From the NCBI GenBank assembly GCA_905207705.1, contig CAJLMA010000008.1, positions 1-64,000 on the forward strand: 64,000 nucleotides of DNA, written 5' to 3'. Each line of letters starts with the position of its first letter. Position 1 is the first letter of the stretch. The notes beneath the pieces were generated by a model. That model saw only the letters and a list, made by a program, of their open reading frames with translations, ran no database searches and was not told the origin of the DNA. Shown one piece after another: positions 35,452-46,300 of the stretch. A program made the translations under genes and the position numbers. Source of the stretch: an uncultured Prevotellaceae bacterium (GTDB taxonomy: Bacteria; Bacteroidota; Bacteroidia; Bacteroidales; Muribaculaceae).

Positions 35452-36762
35452 ATGAAGAAATTTTTGATGGCGTTGGCTTGTCTTGCTACCTTTTCTGCTA
35501 TGGGACAGCCAATGACAACAGAGCTGCCTTATGAGCCTGCCGAGGAGAATTTGCAAGCCCGGGAAGAATTTCAAGATGCCAAATTCGGAATTTTCCTGCA
35601 TTGGGGATTATATTCCATGCTTGGAACCGGAGAATGGACGATGACCAACGCAAATATCAATTACAAGGAATATGCCAAGCTGGCCGATGCATTCTATCCG
35701 CACAATTTTGATGCGGCCGCATGGGTGTCGGCAATCAAGGCTTCGGGAGCAAAGTATATATGCTTCACGTCGCGGCATCATGACGGGTTCTCGATGTGGA
35801 ACACTGATGAATCGGATTACAACATTGTAGATGCAACCCCATATAAGACCGACGTTGTGAAGGCTATTGCCGACGAGTGCCACCGACAAGGAATCAAATT
35901 GCATTTATACTATTCTCTTATAGACTGGTATCGTGACGATTGTCCGCGAGGTCGCACCGGCTTGGGGACAGGTCGTCCAGGCACGTCAATCAGCTACGAG
36001 CATTATTATGATTTCATGTCGGGGCAATTGACCGAGCTGCTTACAAATTATGGAAAGATTGATGCCATTTGGTTTGACGGAATATGGGATCAAGATCAAA
36101 ATCCCGATTTCGATTGGAAAATGCGTGGCTTGTATGACTTGATACACGGCATAGACGCATCATGCCTCATAGGTAACAACCACCATATAGTGCCATTTCA
36201 AGGAGAAGACATACAGATATTTGAACGCGATCTGCCCGGAGAGAATACGGCAGGTTTATCGGGGCAGGAGATAAGCCGGTTGCCTCTTGAGACGTGCCAG
36301 ACGATGAACGGCATGTGGGGCTACAAGATTACAGATCTCAACTATAAGTCGTCGCGCACGTTGATTCATTATCTGGTGCGTGCGGCAGGACGTGATGCCA
36401 ACTTGCTACTTAACATAGGACCGCAACCCGACGGGTCGTTGCCCGACTTGGCATTGGAAAGATTGCTGGAGATAGGCAAATGGCTCGATCGTTACGGCGA
36501 AAGCATATACGGGACTCGTGGCGGAGACATTCCGCCGCACGACTGGGGCGTTACAACCCGTAAAGGGAACAAATTATATGTGCATTTGCTTGAATTGGAA
36601 GATGACGGGTTGTATTTGCAGTTGGAGCAGAAAGTTAAGAGTGCCAGATGCTTGAATAACGGAAAGAAAGTAAAGTTTGACAAACTTGACGGCGGAATCG
36701 TGTTACACTTGAAGGAGATTCCGCAGGCTGTAGACAGGATAGTGGAGTTGACATTGGAATAA
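35452..36762 (+). CDS. Alpha-L-fucosidase, GH29
   Basis: A 436-residue secreted enzyme with a signal peptide (MKKFLMALACLATFSAMGQ). The GH29 pattern is complete: FGIFLHWGLYS (45-55), TSRHHDGFSMW (106-116) and the nucleophile Asp209 in IDAIWFDGIWD; the C-terminal beta domain is short. It removes alpha-linked L-fucose from host glycans or oligosaccharides, probably in the periplasm. It is 15 bases upstream of the transglutaminase-like lipoprotein gene, so the two form an operon. Confidence 0.93.
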   Translation: MKKFLMALACLATFSAMGQPMTTELPYEPAEENLQAREEFQDAKFGIFLHWGLYSMLGTGEWTMTNANINYKEYAKLADAFYPHNFDAAAWVSAIKASGAKYICFTSRHHDGFSMWNTDESDYNIVDATPYKTDVVKAIADECHRQGIKLHLYYSLIDWYRDDCPRGRTGLGTGRPGTSISYEHYYDFMSGQLTELLTNYGKIDAIWFDGIWDQDQNPDFDWKMRGLYDLIHGIDASCLIGNNHHIVPFQGEDIQIFERDLPGENTAGLSGQEISRLPLETCQTMNGMWGYKITDLNYKSSRTLIHYLVRAAGRDANLLLNIGPQPDGSLPDLALERLLEIGKWLDRYGESIYGTRGGDIPPHDWGVTTRKGNKLYVHLLELEDDGLYLQLEQKVKSARCLNNGKKVKFDKLDGGIVLHLKEIPQAVDRIVELTLE

Positions 36763-36777
36763 TTCTAAATTTAAGGA

Positions 36778-39426
36778 ATGAAGATGAATAAATATGTGGC
36801 CACGGCAGTCGTGGCAATCTTGATGACAGTGCCGTTGTTCCAGTCTTGCTCGGACAATACAGGAGGAATAGGTGACGAGGCGTTCATGGAGCATGTGAAG
36901 GCCGATTTTGACAAGAAAAAAGCGTCATTGCCTCATGGCGACCTGTTTGCAATCTTTGAACAAGCATCGATGACGCAAATCGAACGCGACGCTATGATGT
37001 TCTTATACGCCTATATGCCTGTAGGCGACATTACCGATTACACGGGGCAGTTTTATTTGGATAACGTACGCAGCTCCATTGCCACGCGTGCAGAGATGCC
37101 GTGGGGTAGCAAGATTCCCGATGATGTATTCCGGCATTTTGTCTTGCCGGTGAGGGTCAACAACGAGAGCCTTGACAGCTCGCGCATGGTATTCCATAAC
37201 GAGTTACTGCCACGAGTGCATGGCTTGTCAATGAGCGATGCCATACTTGAAGTCAATCACTGGTGCCATGAAAAGGCTACATATCAGCCATCGGATGCAA
37301 GAACGAGTTCGCCGTTGGCGACAGTCAGCACGGCTTATGGCCGTTGTGGCGAGGAGTCGACATTTCTTGTAGCCGCACTGCGCTCGATAGGCATTCCGGC
37401 TCGGCAGGTATATACTCCGCGTTGGGCCCATACTGATGATAATCACGCTTGGGTTGAAGCGTGGGCCGATGGCGAGTGGCATTTCCTTGGTGCTTGCGAG
37501 CCAGAACCGGTGCTCGACCTCGGGTGGTTCAATGCTCCGGCAAGCCGCGGCATGTTGATGCACACCAAGGTGTTTGGTTTCTACAATGGACCTGAAGAGG
37601 TTATGAGAACCACAGCTAATTATACCGAAATTAACGTAATCGCCAATTATGCTCCGAGTGCCAATGCGCGTGTTATTGTCACCGACACGGCAGGGATACC
37701 TGTGCATGGGGCTTCGGTGGAATTCAAGTTGTATAATTATGCCGAGTTCTATACCGTGTCAAGACAGACGACCGACAGCCTCGGACAGGCTTCATTGTCG
37801 GCAGGCCTTGGCGATATGCTGGTGATGGCTTTTGACGGCAATCGATTCGGATTCAAGAAAGTGAAGTTTGGAACAGATACATTGGCCACGGTTGCATTAG
37901 AGCATGAAATCGGCGAGACATTATCGTTTGCCGTCGACATAGTGCCTCCGGAGGAAAATGTCAATTTGCCTGTTGTCAGTGAAGAAGCTCGTGCCGAAAA
38001 CGATCGTCGGTTCAACATGGAAGATTCAATACGCAACAGTTATATAGCGACATTCCCGTCAAAAGACAGTATCGTGCGATTTGCCGACAGAATCGGTGCA
38101 AAGGAAACTTCGGAGGTCGTCAAATATGTCATGGCATCACGCGGAAATTACAGTAACATAATGGCAATGATGGAGGAGGCATGGGAAAAGAAGAAAGGTT
38201 CGCGATTGTTGGAGCTTCTTGCAACGTTGTCGGAGAAAGATTTGCGAGACGTGCCGTGCGATGTTCTTGAGGAAAACCTTTATTGCGGCTATGATGACGC
38301 AGATGCGGCTACTGTGATGTCTCCACGAGTGGCCGATGAGGCCTTGACGTTATTCCGCAAGGCAATATTGTCGATGATTCCAGATTCTATGTCATGCAAG
38401 TTCAAGGAGAATCCTGAGTCTCTTGTAGAGTGGTGTCGTGACAGCCTGACGTTACGTCCCGATTTATGCACTGTTTCTACCATAATATCGCCTGTCGGAG
38501 TATTGCGCGGACGTGTTACCGACCGCTTGTCGCGTGACGTGTTTTTTGTGGCAGTGGCGAGGACATTTGGCATACCGGCGTGGAAAGATCGAGTAACAGG
38601 CAATGTTTATTTCAAGCATGAAGGAGATATTGTACCTGTCGATTTTGACGGTTCTGACGAAAGCCGCTTCGATACCGGGAAACTCAAACTTGAATATAAT
38701 CCCATACCAAGACTTGACGATCCTGAGTATTATCGGCACTTTACGCTATCCAAGTTTGACGGAGTTTCGTTTGATTTGCTCGATTATTCTGATGCGTCCA
38801 AATGGAGCGAGCTATTCAAGCGTCCGACGCAAGTAGAGGCCGGTTATTACATGCTTGTTTCCGGAAGCCGTCTTGCAAATGGCAACGTGCTGGCCAATGT
38901 CGAGTTCTTCAATGTATCGCAAGGACAATCGGCAAAAGAAACTTTGGTCATGCGAGACAATGCAGAAGAGATAAGGGTAATCGGCAACTTTAATTCGGAA
39001 TCCAAATTTGTGAATGCGTCCACTGGTGTTGAGACCTCGGTGTTATTGACATCGGGCCGAGGCTATTTCATAGTGGGACTGCTTGCTGCCGGACAAGAGC
39101 CTACAAATCATGCTTTGCGTGACATTGCGGCCAACGCTTCGGAATTTGAATATTGGGGACGTTCAGTAATCTTGTTGTTCCCTGATGAAAAGTCGTATGA
39201 AAAATACATGGCCGACCCCGTGGAAGGGCTGCCGTCGACTGTGACATTCGGAATTGATAAGGATGGCTCGATAAAGAAACAAGTTGTGACCGAAATGAGC
39301 CTGCCTGCAAATGCGGCCATGCCGGTGTTTGTGATTGGCGACACGTTCAATCGGGTTGTATTCGAGTCGCATGGATACACGATAGGCCTTGGCAATCGCA
39401 TGGTTCACACGATAAAAGGATTGTAG
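36778..39426 (+). CDS. Transglutaminase-like lipoprotein
   Basis: An 882-residue lipoprotein (lipobox LFQSC, Cys about residue 24). A transglutaminase-like core spans about 150-270: Cys190 in YGRCGEESTFLV and His223 in DDNHAWVEAWADGEW. The third triad residue, normally Asp after the next Trp, is not obvious; the sequence there is WHFLGACEPEPVLD. A carboxypeptidase-regulatory-like beta domain follows (about 300-385), and the last 450 residues are uncharacterised. Such folds include protein crosslinkers, proteases and peptide N-glycanases. The fucosidase gene directly upstream makes glycoprotein processing possible, but this is inference. Confidence 0.8.
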   Translation: MKMNKYVATAVVAILMTVPLFQSCSDNTGGIGDEAFMEHVKADFDKKKASLPHGDLFAIFEQASMTQIERDAMMFLYAYMPVGDITDYTGQFYLDNVRSSIATRAEMPWGSKIPDDVFRHFVLPVRVNNESLDSSRMVFHNELLPRVHGLSMSDAILEVNHWCHEKATYQPSDARTSSPLATVSTAYGRCGEESTFLVAALRSIGIPARQVYTPRWAHTDDNHAWVEAWADGEWHFLGACEPEPVLDLGWFNAPASRGMLMHTKVFGFYNGPEEVMRTTANYTEINVIANYAPSANARVIVTDTAGIPVHGASVEFKLYNYAEFYTVSRQTTDSLGQASLSAGLGDMLVMAFDGNRFGFKKVKFGTDTLATVALEHEIGETLSFAVDIVPPEENVNLPVVSEEARAENDRRFNMEDSIRNSYIATFPSKDSIVRFADRIGAKETSEVVKYVMASRGNYSNIMAMMEEAWEKKKGSRLLELLATLSEKDLRDVPCDVLEENLYCGYDDADAATVMSPRVADEALTLFRKAILSMIPDSMSCKFKENPESLVEWCRDSLTLRPDLCTVSTIISPVGVLRGRVTDRLSRDVFFVAVARTFGIPAWKDRVTGNVYFKHEGDIVPVDFDGSDESRFDTGKLKLEYNPIPRLDDPEYYRHFTLSKFDGVSFDLLDYSDASKWSELFKRPTQVEAGYYMLVSGSRLANGNVLANVEFFNVSQGQSAKETLVMRDNAEEIRVIGNFNSESKFVNASTGVETSVLLTSGRGYFIVGLLAAGQEPTNHALRDIAANASEFEYWGRSVILLFPDEKSYEKYMADPVEGLPSTVTFGIDKDGSIKKQVVTEMSLPANAAMPVFVIGDTFNRVVFESHGYTIGLGNRMVHTIKGL

Positions 39427-39448
39427 CAGGATAGTGGCGTAAGCAGCC

Positions 39449-40198
39449 TCATTGCATGTCGACAAGAGCTGCTATTGTCTGCCGAACTCGTCGGGCAGAT
39501 GTTACTTCCCTGACATATTCATCAACCCCGTTGCTGCCCATAAGCACTTCGGGGTTGCTCAGTTTCATTGAGCTCCTTATTTTCTCCCGTGCCGAGAAAT
39601 GAAATTCATTGACACCTGTCGACTGGGCAAGTTGGCGAATGTTGTTTTCATTGACACCGCATCCTGCCATTATCGAAATGCGTCCTTGAGATTTCTTGAC
39701 CAACATTCGTATCAATTCGACTCCTTGAGGCGCGGTAGGAGCTTGACCTGAAGTCAGAATGCGTTTTACTCCAAGGCTTATGATTAGTTCAAGAGCTGCA
39801 AATGGATCGCGACAACGGTCGAATGCTCTGTGGAACGTGACCGGGCAGTCGCCGGCTTCGGCCATGAGCTTTTCCATTGAATTGATGTCCACATCGTCGT
39901 TTTCGTCGAGACATCCGAATACAAGTCCGTCGACACCGATGCGCCGGGCTGCCCGTATGTCTTCAATCATGATGGCGAGTTCGGTAGCATCATATAGGAA
40001 ATCGCCACCACGAGGACGAATGATTGCATGCAGCTTCAGAGACGGCAACTTGCGAGCAATCATAATTTCTCCATATGAAGGAGTGGTTCCGCCTTCCGGA
40101 ATGCCGGCGCACAGTTCTACCCGTTGTGCACCTCCGTTCAAGGCGGCGACGCAACTTTCCACCGAATTGGCGCATATTTCAAATTGATATTTTTCCAT
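39449..40198 (-). CDS. cutC: CutC family protein
   Basis: A 249-residue TIM-barrel protein of the CutC family. Signatures are FEICANSVESCVAALNGGAQRVELC at the N-terminus (split across the first strand and helix), IRPRGGDF, VFGCLDENDDVD, TFHRAFD and AGCGVNENNI. CutC was linked to copper handling in E. coli, though its biochemistry is unsettled and related roles in sugar metabolism have been suggested. It converges on the transglutaminase-like gene with a 22-base gap and has its own promoter. Confidence 0.93.
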   Translation of the reverse strand: MEKYQFEICANSVESCVAALNGGAQRVELCAGIPEGGTTPSYGEIMIARKLPSLKLHAIIRPRGGDFLYDATELAIMIEDIRAARRIGVDGLVFGCLDENDDVDINSMEKLMAEAGDCPVTFHRAFDRCRDPFAALELIISLGVKRILTSGQAPTAPQGVELIRMLVKKSQGRISIMAGCGVNENNIRQLAQSTGVNEFHFSAREKIRSSMKLSNPEVLMGSNGVDEYVREVTSARRVRQTIAALVDMQ

Positions 40199-40230
40199 GT
40201 TAATTGGATATGTATTGTTATGACTGGAAC

Positions 40231-40261
40231 AAATTTAATAAATCATAGTGCATTAGGCAAC
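40231..40261 (-). promoter_or_regulatory. cutC promoter
   Basis: On the minus strand, TTG (40259-40261) and TAAATTTG (40231-40238) are separated by 20 bases. Confidence 0.6.
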
Positions 40262-40417
40262 AGGTTGCACATTTCTATGGCATACGCGGAAATAAGTGAA
40301 AATTAACGTCGAAAGGCGTAATGGCAATGTCGTTTGTCGGTCGTTGCCATAGGGCGTTGAGAGGGCGAGCATTGAGAATATATTATTGTTTATTTCATGG
40401 TTTAACAAAAAAATTCA

Positions 40418-40425
40418 TATTTTTG
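40418..40425 (+). promoter_or_regulatory. -7 element of the DUF3078 operon
   Basis: TATTTTTG, an exact consensus match. The leader would be about 125 bases. Confidence 0.5.
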
Positions 40426-40556
40426 CAATATGTAAGTTGGCAGATGCAATTGCCGGCAAATGACAATCGATATATGTAATCGTTTATTGGGTGTCATCGC
40501 CGGTCTGCTGCTATCGGGGGAAAGCAAGTAATGACATTTGTTTATTCATCAGGATT

Positions 40557-42068
40557 ATGAAGCCTAAGGTAAGACTTTTTATTATAAGTGCAGTGATATT
40601 GGGGTATGCGCTTGTTTCATTTGCTCAGTCGGTCAACACGCCGGCCAAGAAAGTGATAGCAAGCGTTCTTGAATCGACGGGAAATAGCATAAAGGACAGC
40701 CTTATGCGCATCGACAGCATACGTCGTGACAGTGTGATGCGTATCGACAGCATAATCAAGCGTGATAGTATCTTCATCCTCGATAGCATAAGGATAGCCG
40801 ACAGCTTGAAGATTGTAAACCGCAACAAGCCGAAGAAAAAGAAACCGGTAATAAAGATAATAACGGTTACACTCGGCGATACTTCCACTATAAATTTTGA
40901 TTCAATCAAGCTTGAGCCTAATGTGATGTTCATGCCGCTCATATATGAACATCAGGAATCATTCAACGACAGCATATTTTACTTGTCGGACAGCATAAAT
41001 ATCGACAAGATGGGGTTTGACTATGACAGCGAGTATCTCGACCAAATGCTCAAGACGTCGTATGACGACCGTAGGACGCGCTATCGCATGATGTTGAACC
41101 ATCCTGAACTTGTAGAATACAACATCCATGGCTTGCCCGAACCTCCAAAACAGTATGAAATAGTCGCTGACCCTTCTACACGCACGCTTAAACTGGAGGA
41201 AGCGAAACTCGAGACCGACATAACCGATGAACTGGAAGTGCCGGTGATAGAGATGCGCGACTGGATACATACATTTGAAGGTTCTATGCAGTTTTCACAG
41301 GCTTATTTGTCGGACAACTGGTATCAGGGCGGTAACAATAACTTGAACATCCTCGCCAATGTGCTGTGGAGCGTAAACTTGAATCAAAATGTTCATCCCA
41401 ATCTCTTGTTTGAGAACACGGTGCAATACAAGGTGGGATTGAGTTCGGCTCCGCAAGACTCGATGCGCAATTACAGCATAAGTGAAGACTTGTTCCAAGT
41501 TAATACAAAATTTGGTTACAAGGCTATAAAGAATTGGTATTATTCAGCGACAATGCAGTTCAAGACCCAGTTTTTCAACAATTATGTGTCCAACAGTACT
41601 GATTTGAACGCATCGTTTCTTACGCCGGGTGAGTTGAACCTCGGTCTTGGTATGACATACGGGACAAAGAGCAAGTCGGGCTATGCCTCATTCGACCTGT
41701 CTTTGTCTCCGGCTTCATTTAATATGAAAATATGCAGGGAAAACGACAGAGTCGATCCTACGACGATGGGCGTGGATGCCGGTAAGCATGTTAAGGGGGA
41801 ACTTGGTTCCAACATGGAAGCTAAATTGTCGTGGGCAATAACACCGACTATAAGTTGGACTTCAAGATTCTATGCGTTTACCAATTACCACTATGTGCAG
41901 GGTGATTGGGAAAACACGTTTAATTTCTCAATTAACAAGTATCTGTCGACACAATTGTATGTGCATTTGCGGTATGACGATTCTGCAGAGACAATGTCGG
42001 ATTGGGGATATTGGCAGTTGAAAGAGATATTGAGCTTCGGGTTGAATTATAAATTTTCTATGAAGTAA
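40557..42068 (+). CDS. DUF3078 outer-membrane beta-barrel protein
   Basis: A 503-residue protein. The start at ATG 40557 gives a signal peptide (MKPKVRLFIISAVILGYALVSFA). Residues about 35-85 form a charged repeat of RIDSI and RDSV units, likely a periplasmic helical linker. The DUF3078 region follows, with LSDNWYQGGNNN and alternating beta strands to the C-terminus (FGLNYKFSMK), expected to be a barrel in the outer membrane. The function of the family is unknown. Two more envelope genes follow 12 and 14 bases apart, so this is the first gene of an operon. Confidence 0.85.
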   Translation: MKPKVRLFIISAVILGYALVSFAQSVNTPAKKVIASVLESTGNSIKDSLMRIDSIRRDSVMRIDSIIKRDSIFILDSIRIADSLKIVNRNKPKKKKPVIKIITVTLGDTSTINFDSIKLEPNVMFMPLIYEHQESFNDSIFYLSDSINIDKMGFDYDSEYLDQMLKTSYDDRRTRYRMMLNHPELVEYNIHGLPEPPKQYEIVADPSTRTLKLEEAKLETDITDELEVPVIEMRDWIHTFEGSMQFSQAYLSDNWYQGGNNNLNILANVLWSVNLNQNVHPNLLFENTVQYKVGLSSAPQDSMRNYSISEDLFQVNTKFGYKAIKNWYYSATMQFKTQFFNNYVSNSTDLNASFLTPGELNLGLGMTYGTKSKSGYASFDLSLSPASFNMKICRENDRVDPTTMGVDAGKHVKGELGSNMEAKLSWAITPTISWTSRFYAFTNYHYVQGDWENTFNFSINKYLSTQLYVHLRYDDSAETMSDWGYWQLKEILSFGLNYKFSMK

Positions 42069-42080
42069 TTCAAGAAGGCT

Positions 42081-42713
42081 ATGGTAACTCGGTATCTTAT
42101 AATAGTATTTGTAGCGGTTGTGTCTTTTGTCTTTTCGGCAAAGGGGGACAACGGCACCGATTATTATGGAGATGAGCCGCCTGCCAAGGCGATTGTGTTG
42201 CCCGGATATTCTGAGGAAATGGCACGCAACAGGTTGATGGCATCACCTATTCAGCCGATTGAGGGTATATGGGAATATCCTGATGAAATGATGATGCTGG
42301 TAATCGAGAGGTTTTCATCCCCGCAATTTTCCCGTAAATTGAAATATCGCATCGTCTTGCTGTCGGCCGACGACATGTCTCTGCTGCCCGGAACGGTGAT
42401 AGGGTACATAGCTGAAAGTGCCGATAATAAGAAATTTGAGCTATGGCTGTATAGCGAGCTTGATGACAAAATATTGACAGGAGCAAGCAAGTGCGTGGCC
42501 ACGCTCGACTCGGATGAAAGTGCGTTGACATTTGTCCGCAGTGAGATTAAATTGCGCGTACGTTTTAACGTGATGCGCTTCTTGCCGAAGATTTTCAGGT
42601 TTATAACCCTGTCTCCCTATAAGGACGGGGAGGAGCTGCCGGTAGGGTTCAGGAAAATATTTCCTTCTTATGACAATAATGGCAGCCGGCTCGGAGAAGT
42701 GAGATATTTGTAA
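42081..42713 (+). CDS. Conserved exported protein, unknown function
   Basis: A 210-residue protein with a signal peptide (MVTRYLIIVFVAVVSFVFSA). A GIWEYPDEMMMLVIER segment and alternating beta strands suggest a small lipocalin-like or other beta-barrel fold in the periplasm, and the C-terminus includes ITLSPYKDGEELPVGFRKIF. I do not recognise the family. It is the middle gene of a three-gene envelope operon. Confidence 0.65.
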   Translation: MVTRYLIIVFVAVVSFVFSAKGDNGTDYYGDEPPAKAIVLPGYSEEMARNRLMASPIQPIEGIWEYPDEMMMLVIERFSSPQFSRKLKYRIVLLSADDMSLLPGTVIGYIAESADNKKFELWLYSELDDKILTGASKCVATLDSDESALTFVRSEIKLRVRFNVMRFLPKIFRFITLSPYKDGEELPVGFRKIFPSYDNNGSRLGEVRYL

Positions 42714-42727
42714 TACGATTCAATGCC

Positions 42728-43228
42728 ATGAAAATTAGATTTTTGACAATAATTGTCGTTACAGCCGTCATGACAATGCCTGCGTTATCGCGTCGCAAGC
42801 TTGTTCCCGAGACGCATAACGTTGAGGTAACAGCACCGGCCGACAGCCTGCCTCGCGACACTGTGGCACCTTATTTGCCGCCTTTCAGAAGCGATGCCGT
42901 TACAATAAGAGGATTCAACAAGAGGGTAAATGACAATTATGAGACATTCTTTGTGCAGAACAATACCGGTTTCCACTTGGCCGGAATTACAGTGACGTTG
43001 AAGTATGTAGAGATTGATGGGGCATTATTGCACGAGCGCACGGTGCATGTACCGTGCGACTTGCCGGCATGGAAATCAAAACAGGTGTCGGTAAATTCAT
43101 TTGACAGGCAGCACATGTTTTATTATTATTTGAGCGGCCGGCCACGCAAGAGTGCGACACCATTCAAGGTATCGGCAAGGCTTATGGGGTATGACATCTC
43201 CATAATGCGGCCTGCTGATATGGAGTAG
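42728..43228 (+). CDS. Conserved exported protein with FxLYD-like domain
   Basis: A 166-residue protein with a signal peptide (MKIRFLTIIVVTAVMTMPALS). The rest resembles small Bacteroidales exported proteins with an Ig-like beta-sandwich: TFFVQNNTGFHLAGITVTLKY is the FxLYD-like strand pair, and SFDRQHMFYYYLS with ATPFKVSARLMGYDI follows. Function unknown. It is the last gene of the DUF3078 operon. A GTGGCAGCC/GGCTGCCAC hairpin at 43320-43343 lies downstream. Confidence 0.65.
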   Translation: MKIRFLTIIVVTAVMTMPALSRRKLVPETHNVEVTAPADSLPRDTVAPYLPPFRSDAVTIRGFNKRVNDNYETFFVQNNTGFHLAGITVTLKYVEIDGALLHERTVHVPCDLPAWKSKQVSVNSFDRQHMFYYYLSGRPRKSATPFKVSARLMGYDISIMRPADME

Positions 43229-43319
43229 AGTTGAGTACAGTTTGTGTTCAATCGGGTTACATAGAAAGAAGCTTTGGGATAATTTGAAATGACAAGATAA
43301 AACTTGCATGGGCAAGAGG

Positions 43320-43343
43320 TGTGGCAGCCTTACTCGGCTGCCA
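43320..43343 (+). terminator. Hairpin over the PorU stop, possible terminator of the DUF3078 operon
   Basis: A perfect nine-base-pair stem GTGGCAGCC/GGCTGCCAC with loop TTACTC spans the porU stop codon. On the plus strand it is followed by TGCTATTTTC; the T-run is weak. Confidence 0.35.
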
Positions 43344-46300
43344 CTGCTATTTTCTTGGCTTTGGTTGATTCTTGGATGCCATCGGTGGAGATTCCTGCGC
43401 GGTAGACGTATATGCCGCGTTGCACGCGTCGGCCTGCGTTGTCGGTCAAGTCCCATGTAATCGGGAATGATGTGAACATGTCGCTTCGACCGGTCTGTTG
43501 CGTGCTCCACACAAGTTGCCCCATCAAGTTGAATACCTCAAGAGTGACGGTAATCATTGCGTCGGGTCGATTATGGCGCAGGTAGAAATTGGCTTCTACG
43601 CTTGCCGGATTGGATGTAGTGTACACGTCATACAATTCTGGTTTCAGTCCTTCAACCACGTTGAATGATATTGTGCGCTCGCTCGAGTTGGCAAAAGTGT
43701 CCCATACTTTGAACCTGAGGGTGTGCATTCCCTCGGCAAGGTTTTCGAGCGGATAGTATACGAATCCACCGGTCTCTCCCGAGCCGTTTGGCGATATTTC
43801 AGGCGTGAAATATGATGACACGTCGGAGTAGGTCGTCTTGTTGTCGAGCATTATTGTCATCTGGTGCCCTATTCCCGAAGTAGAGAAGCTTATCCCGGAT
43901 TCATCATACACTTCGGCCACAAGCAACGGCGACTCGTTGACATCGCTGCCGTCGGCAAATGACTCGCTGTTCAAGAACATTGCCCTTATGTCAGGACCGA
44001 TAGTGTCGGCTGCAACCGTTTCATCATAGCCGTAGATGTAGAAATTGCTGTTTGAGCCGTTGGCTTCAACTTGCTTGTCGCTGTAAGCGTATAGGTTTAG
44101 CAGTGCCGGGCTGTAGTTGTCGTAGTCTACTTCGGATGGTAAATTGATGGAGAAGGTAAATTCGCCGTTTTGGACAGAGTCTTTAGTTATGGCGAGCTTG
44201 TTTGACCGCTCGTTGTACATGTACGGATCGTTATCTTGGTTACCGTAGGTGGTGACAGGCTGTTCCGCGCCAAACAATGTGGGATATATCGTCCCGTTGA
44301 ACGATGTGTCTTTATTCCCCTTGGTGTCGTAAATAGAGCCTTTTACGGTTATCGTCTGTCTTGCCATGAATTCGGGCATCGTTTCTTCGGTAGGTTCGAT
44401 GCCGTTTATCGATTCTATTGCGATGTGGCTTGAGGGGTATGTAAGGCGCATTGCAGGGTCGCCGACATAGACGTAACGCAGCTTGTTGGTGTCGTTGATG
44501 CCGTTTTTTGTCAAGGTATATACGTCGCCCATGCGCAGGAAGTTGCCGTTTTCGTCGCGTTCAAACAGGTGTTTGCCAAATTCTTTGGAGAAGTCGCCAT
44601 TGTTGGATATGTAAACCACGCGAGTGGTAGAGACGAGCGAAATTGCTCCGCCACGCGGATTCAGGAACAAGATTTCCCCGCCCGACACGTCGTTGGCATC
44701 GAAGCGAGTGAATTCGCAAGTGGCCGTGACAAACATTGGCAGGTGCTTGAGGTACATGTTGTTCATGTCGGTAATGTTAAGCAGCCCCTCGTGAGTCCAA
44801 CTGACAGGATTGGCGTGGCCGACATAGATGAGCGACAAAGCACCGTCATCGAGGAGCTTGAACATCTGTTTGCGGGCTTCGGGGTATCTGTTACCGCTAC
44901 CATCGCCGGAGATGGGATAGGAATCGGTGTACAAGCGGTTAATCACGAAGTCTGCTCCTCCGTTCGAGTTCATTTCGTTGATGCACGAGTCGGCTTGCAT
45001 CATGTGGACATTACTGTCGCTGTCGTCGGCGATGACAATAATATTGTTTTTCCATGAGCCGAGGTCTTGGTTCGCTACATAATTGAGCAGCTTGTCTACG
45101 ACTTGAGTTGCTTCGGTAACGCTTTTGACAGGCATTCGACCCACTGCGATATCCATGCCGCGAGAATACACGTTGGACGTGCTTGAGCCGTCCGACAATG
45201 TGGCTAATATGTCATCGCTGCAATAAGATGTCTGTTCATTGGCTCCGATGTCGCTTTGCCATAGCAGCAAGCGCGGATAAGGATTACTGCTTACTTGCTG
45301 GGTGATGCCGCGGTTGTCGTAAGAGCCACGTCCGAAAAGCAGCAGGTAGCCCAACTTGTGTCCGTCGCTGCTCGTTCCACGGTCGAAGAACATCTTTGCC
45401 AGTTTGCGGTAGGCCATCACATCGGGAGTGCCTGAAGAAAATTCATTGAATATCAATGCGTGGTCGACGACGAGCACGCGCATCGTGTCAATCTGGCGGT
45501 GCATGTCGGCTATGCGTTCGGCCTGGTCGAGAAATTCACGAGGGGAGATTATTATCATGTCGGGAATCTCGGAGGCGTGCAGGTTCTGGTTGCCTACCAT
45601 TCCCGAGAATTCAGGGGTGGGGAAGCGTCCGCTTTCATTGAAAGCCACATACTCATGGTATCCTGATGATGACGGGGCAAATCGTGCCATGCCATTACCG
45701 GCAGTGTATTCCACTTCGACCGGCATATGGCTTGTCGTCACATCCCAAACATGTGTATCATCTGATATACCGTCAAGGTTGCACACTGAGTTGCGAGTGT
45801 CGGCATCAGTTCGGAAAAGTAGGGAGTTTTCTCCGCCCATGTCAAGCATTCGTTCGTAGTTTATCGTAATATGATCGAGCCTTGCGATGGATACAGAACC
45901 GCTATATGTGAACGTGATGCCGAATTCGAGATTCTCATCTTCAAGCGAGAATTGTTTTTGTGTTTCACAAGTGCGGACATTGTCATATTCGCTTGTGATA
46001 GTGCTTATTTCGTCGTTGCTTGTTTGGCTCAACTCCTCACCGTTGCATGTGAATAGCAGACGGCTTCTTGTGGAGCCTGTTACAGCCGCGCCAAAGCTTG
46101 TGAGAACTGTGACAGGCCCATTTGGCCGGTATCCGTCGAGCGTGAAGTCGAACGTTTGCGATGTGTCATACCTGAAGTCATCACCTAACAGATAATTTCC
46201 GGTTTCTCCCGGTGAAAACAGCTCCTGCTCATAGAATATGTGTTCGGTAAATGTCGTTATTTCGGTGGCTTGGGCTTGAACCTGAGTTTGTTCGTTCTCC

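Larger units (their letters stand above)
40199..40556. other. Intergenic region between cutC and the DUF3078 gene
   Basis: No coding sequence is supported. It contains the divergent promoters of cutC and the DUF3078 gene and one hairpin, ATGGCAA/TTGCCAT at 40321-40350, which lacks a T-run and is unassigned. The in-frame codon at 40491 is not used, as the signal peptide begins at 40557. Confidence 0.5.
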
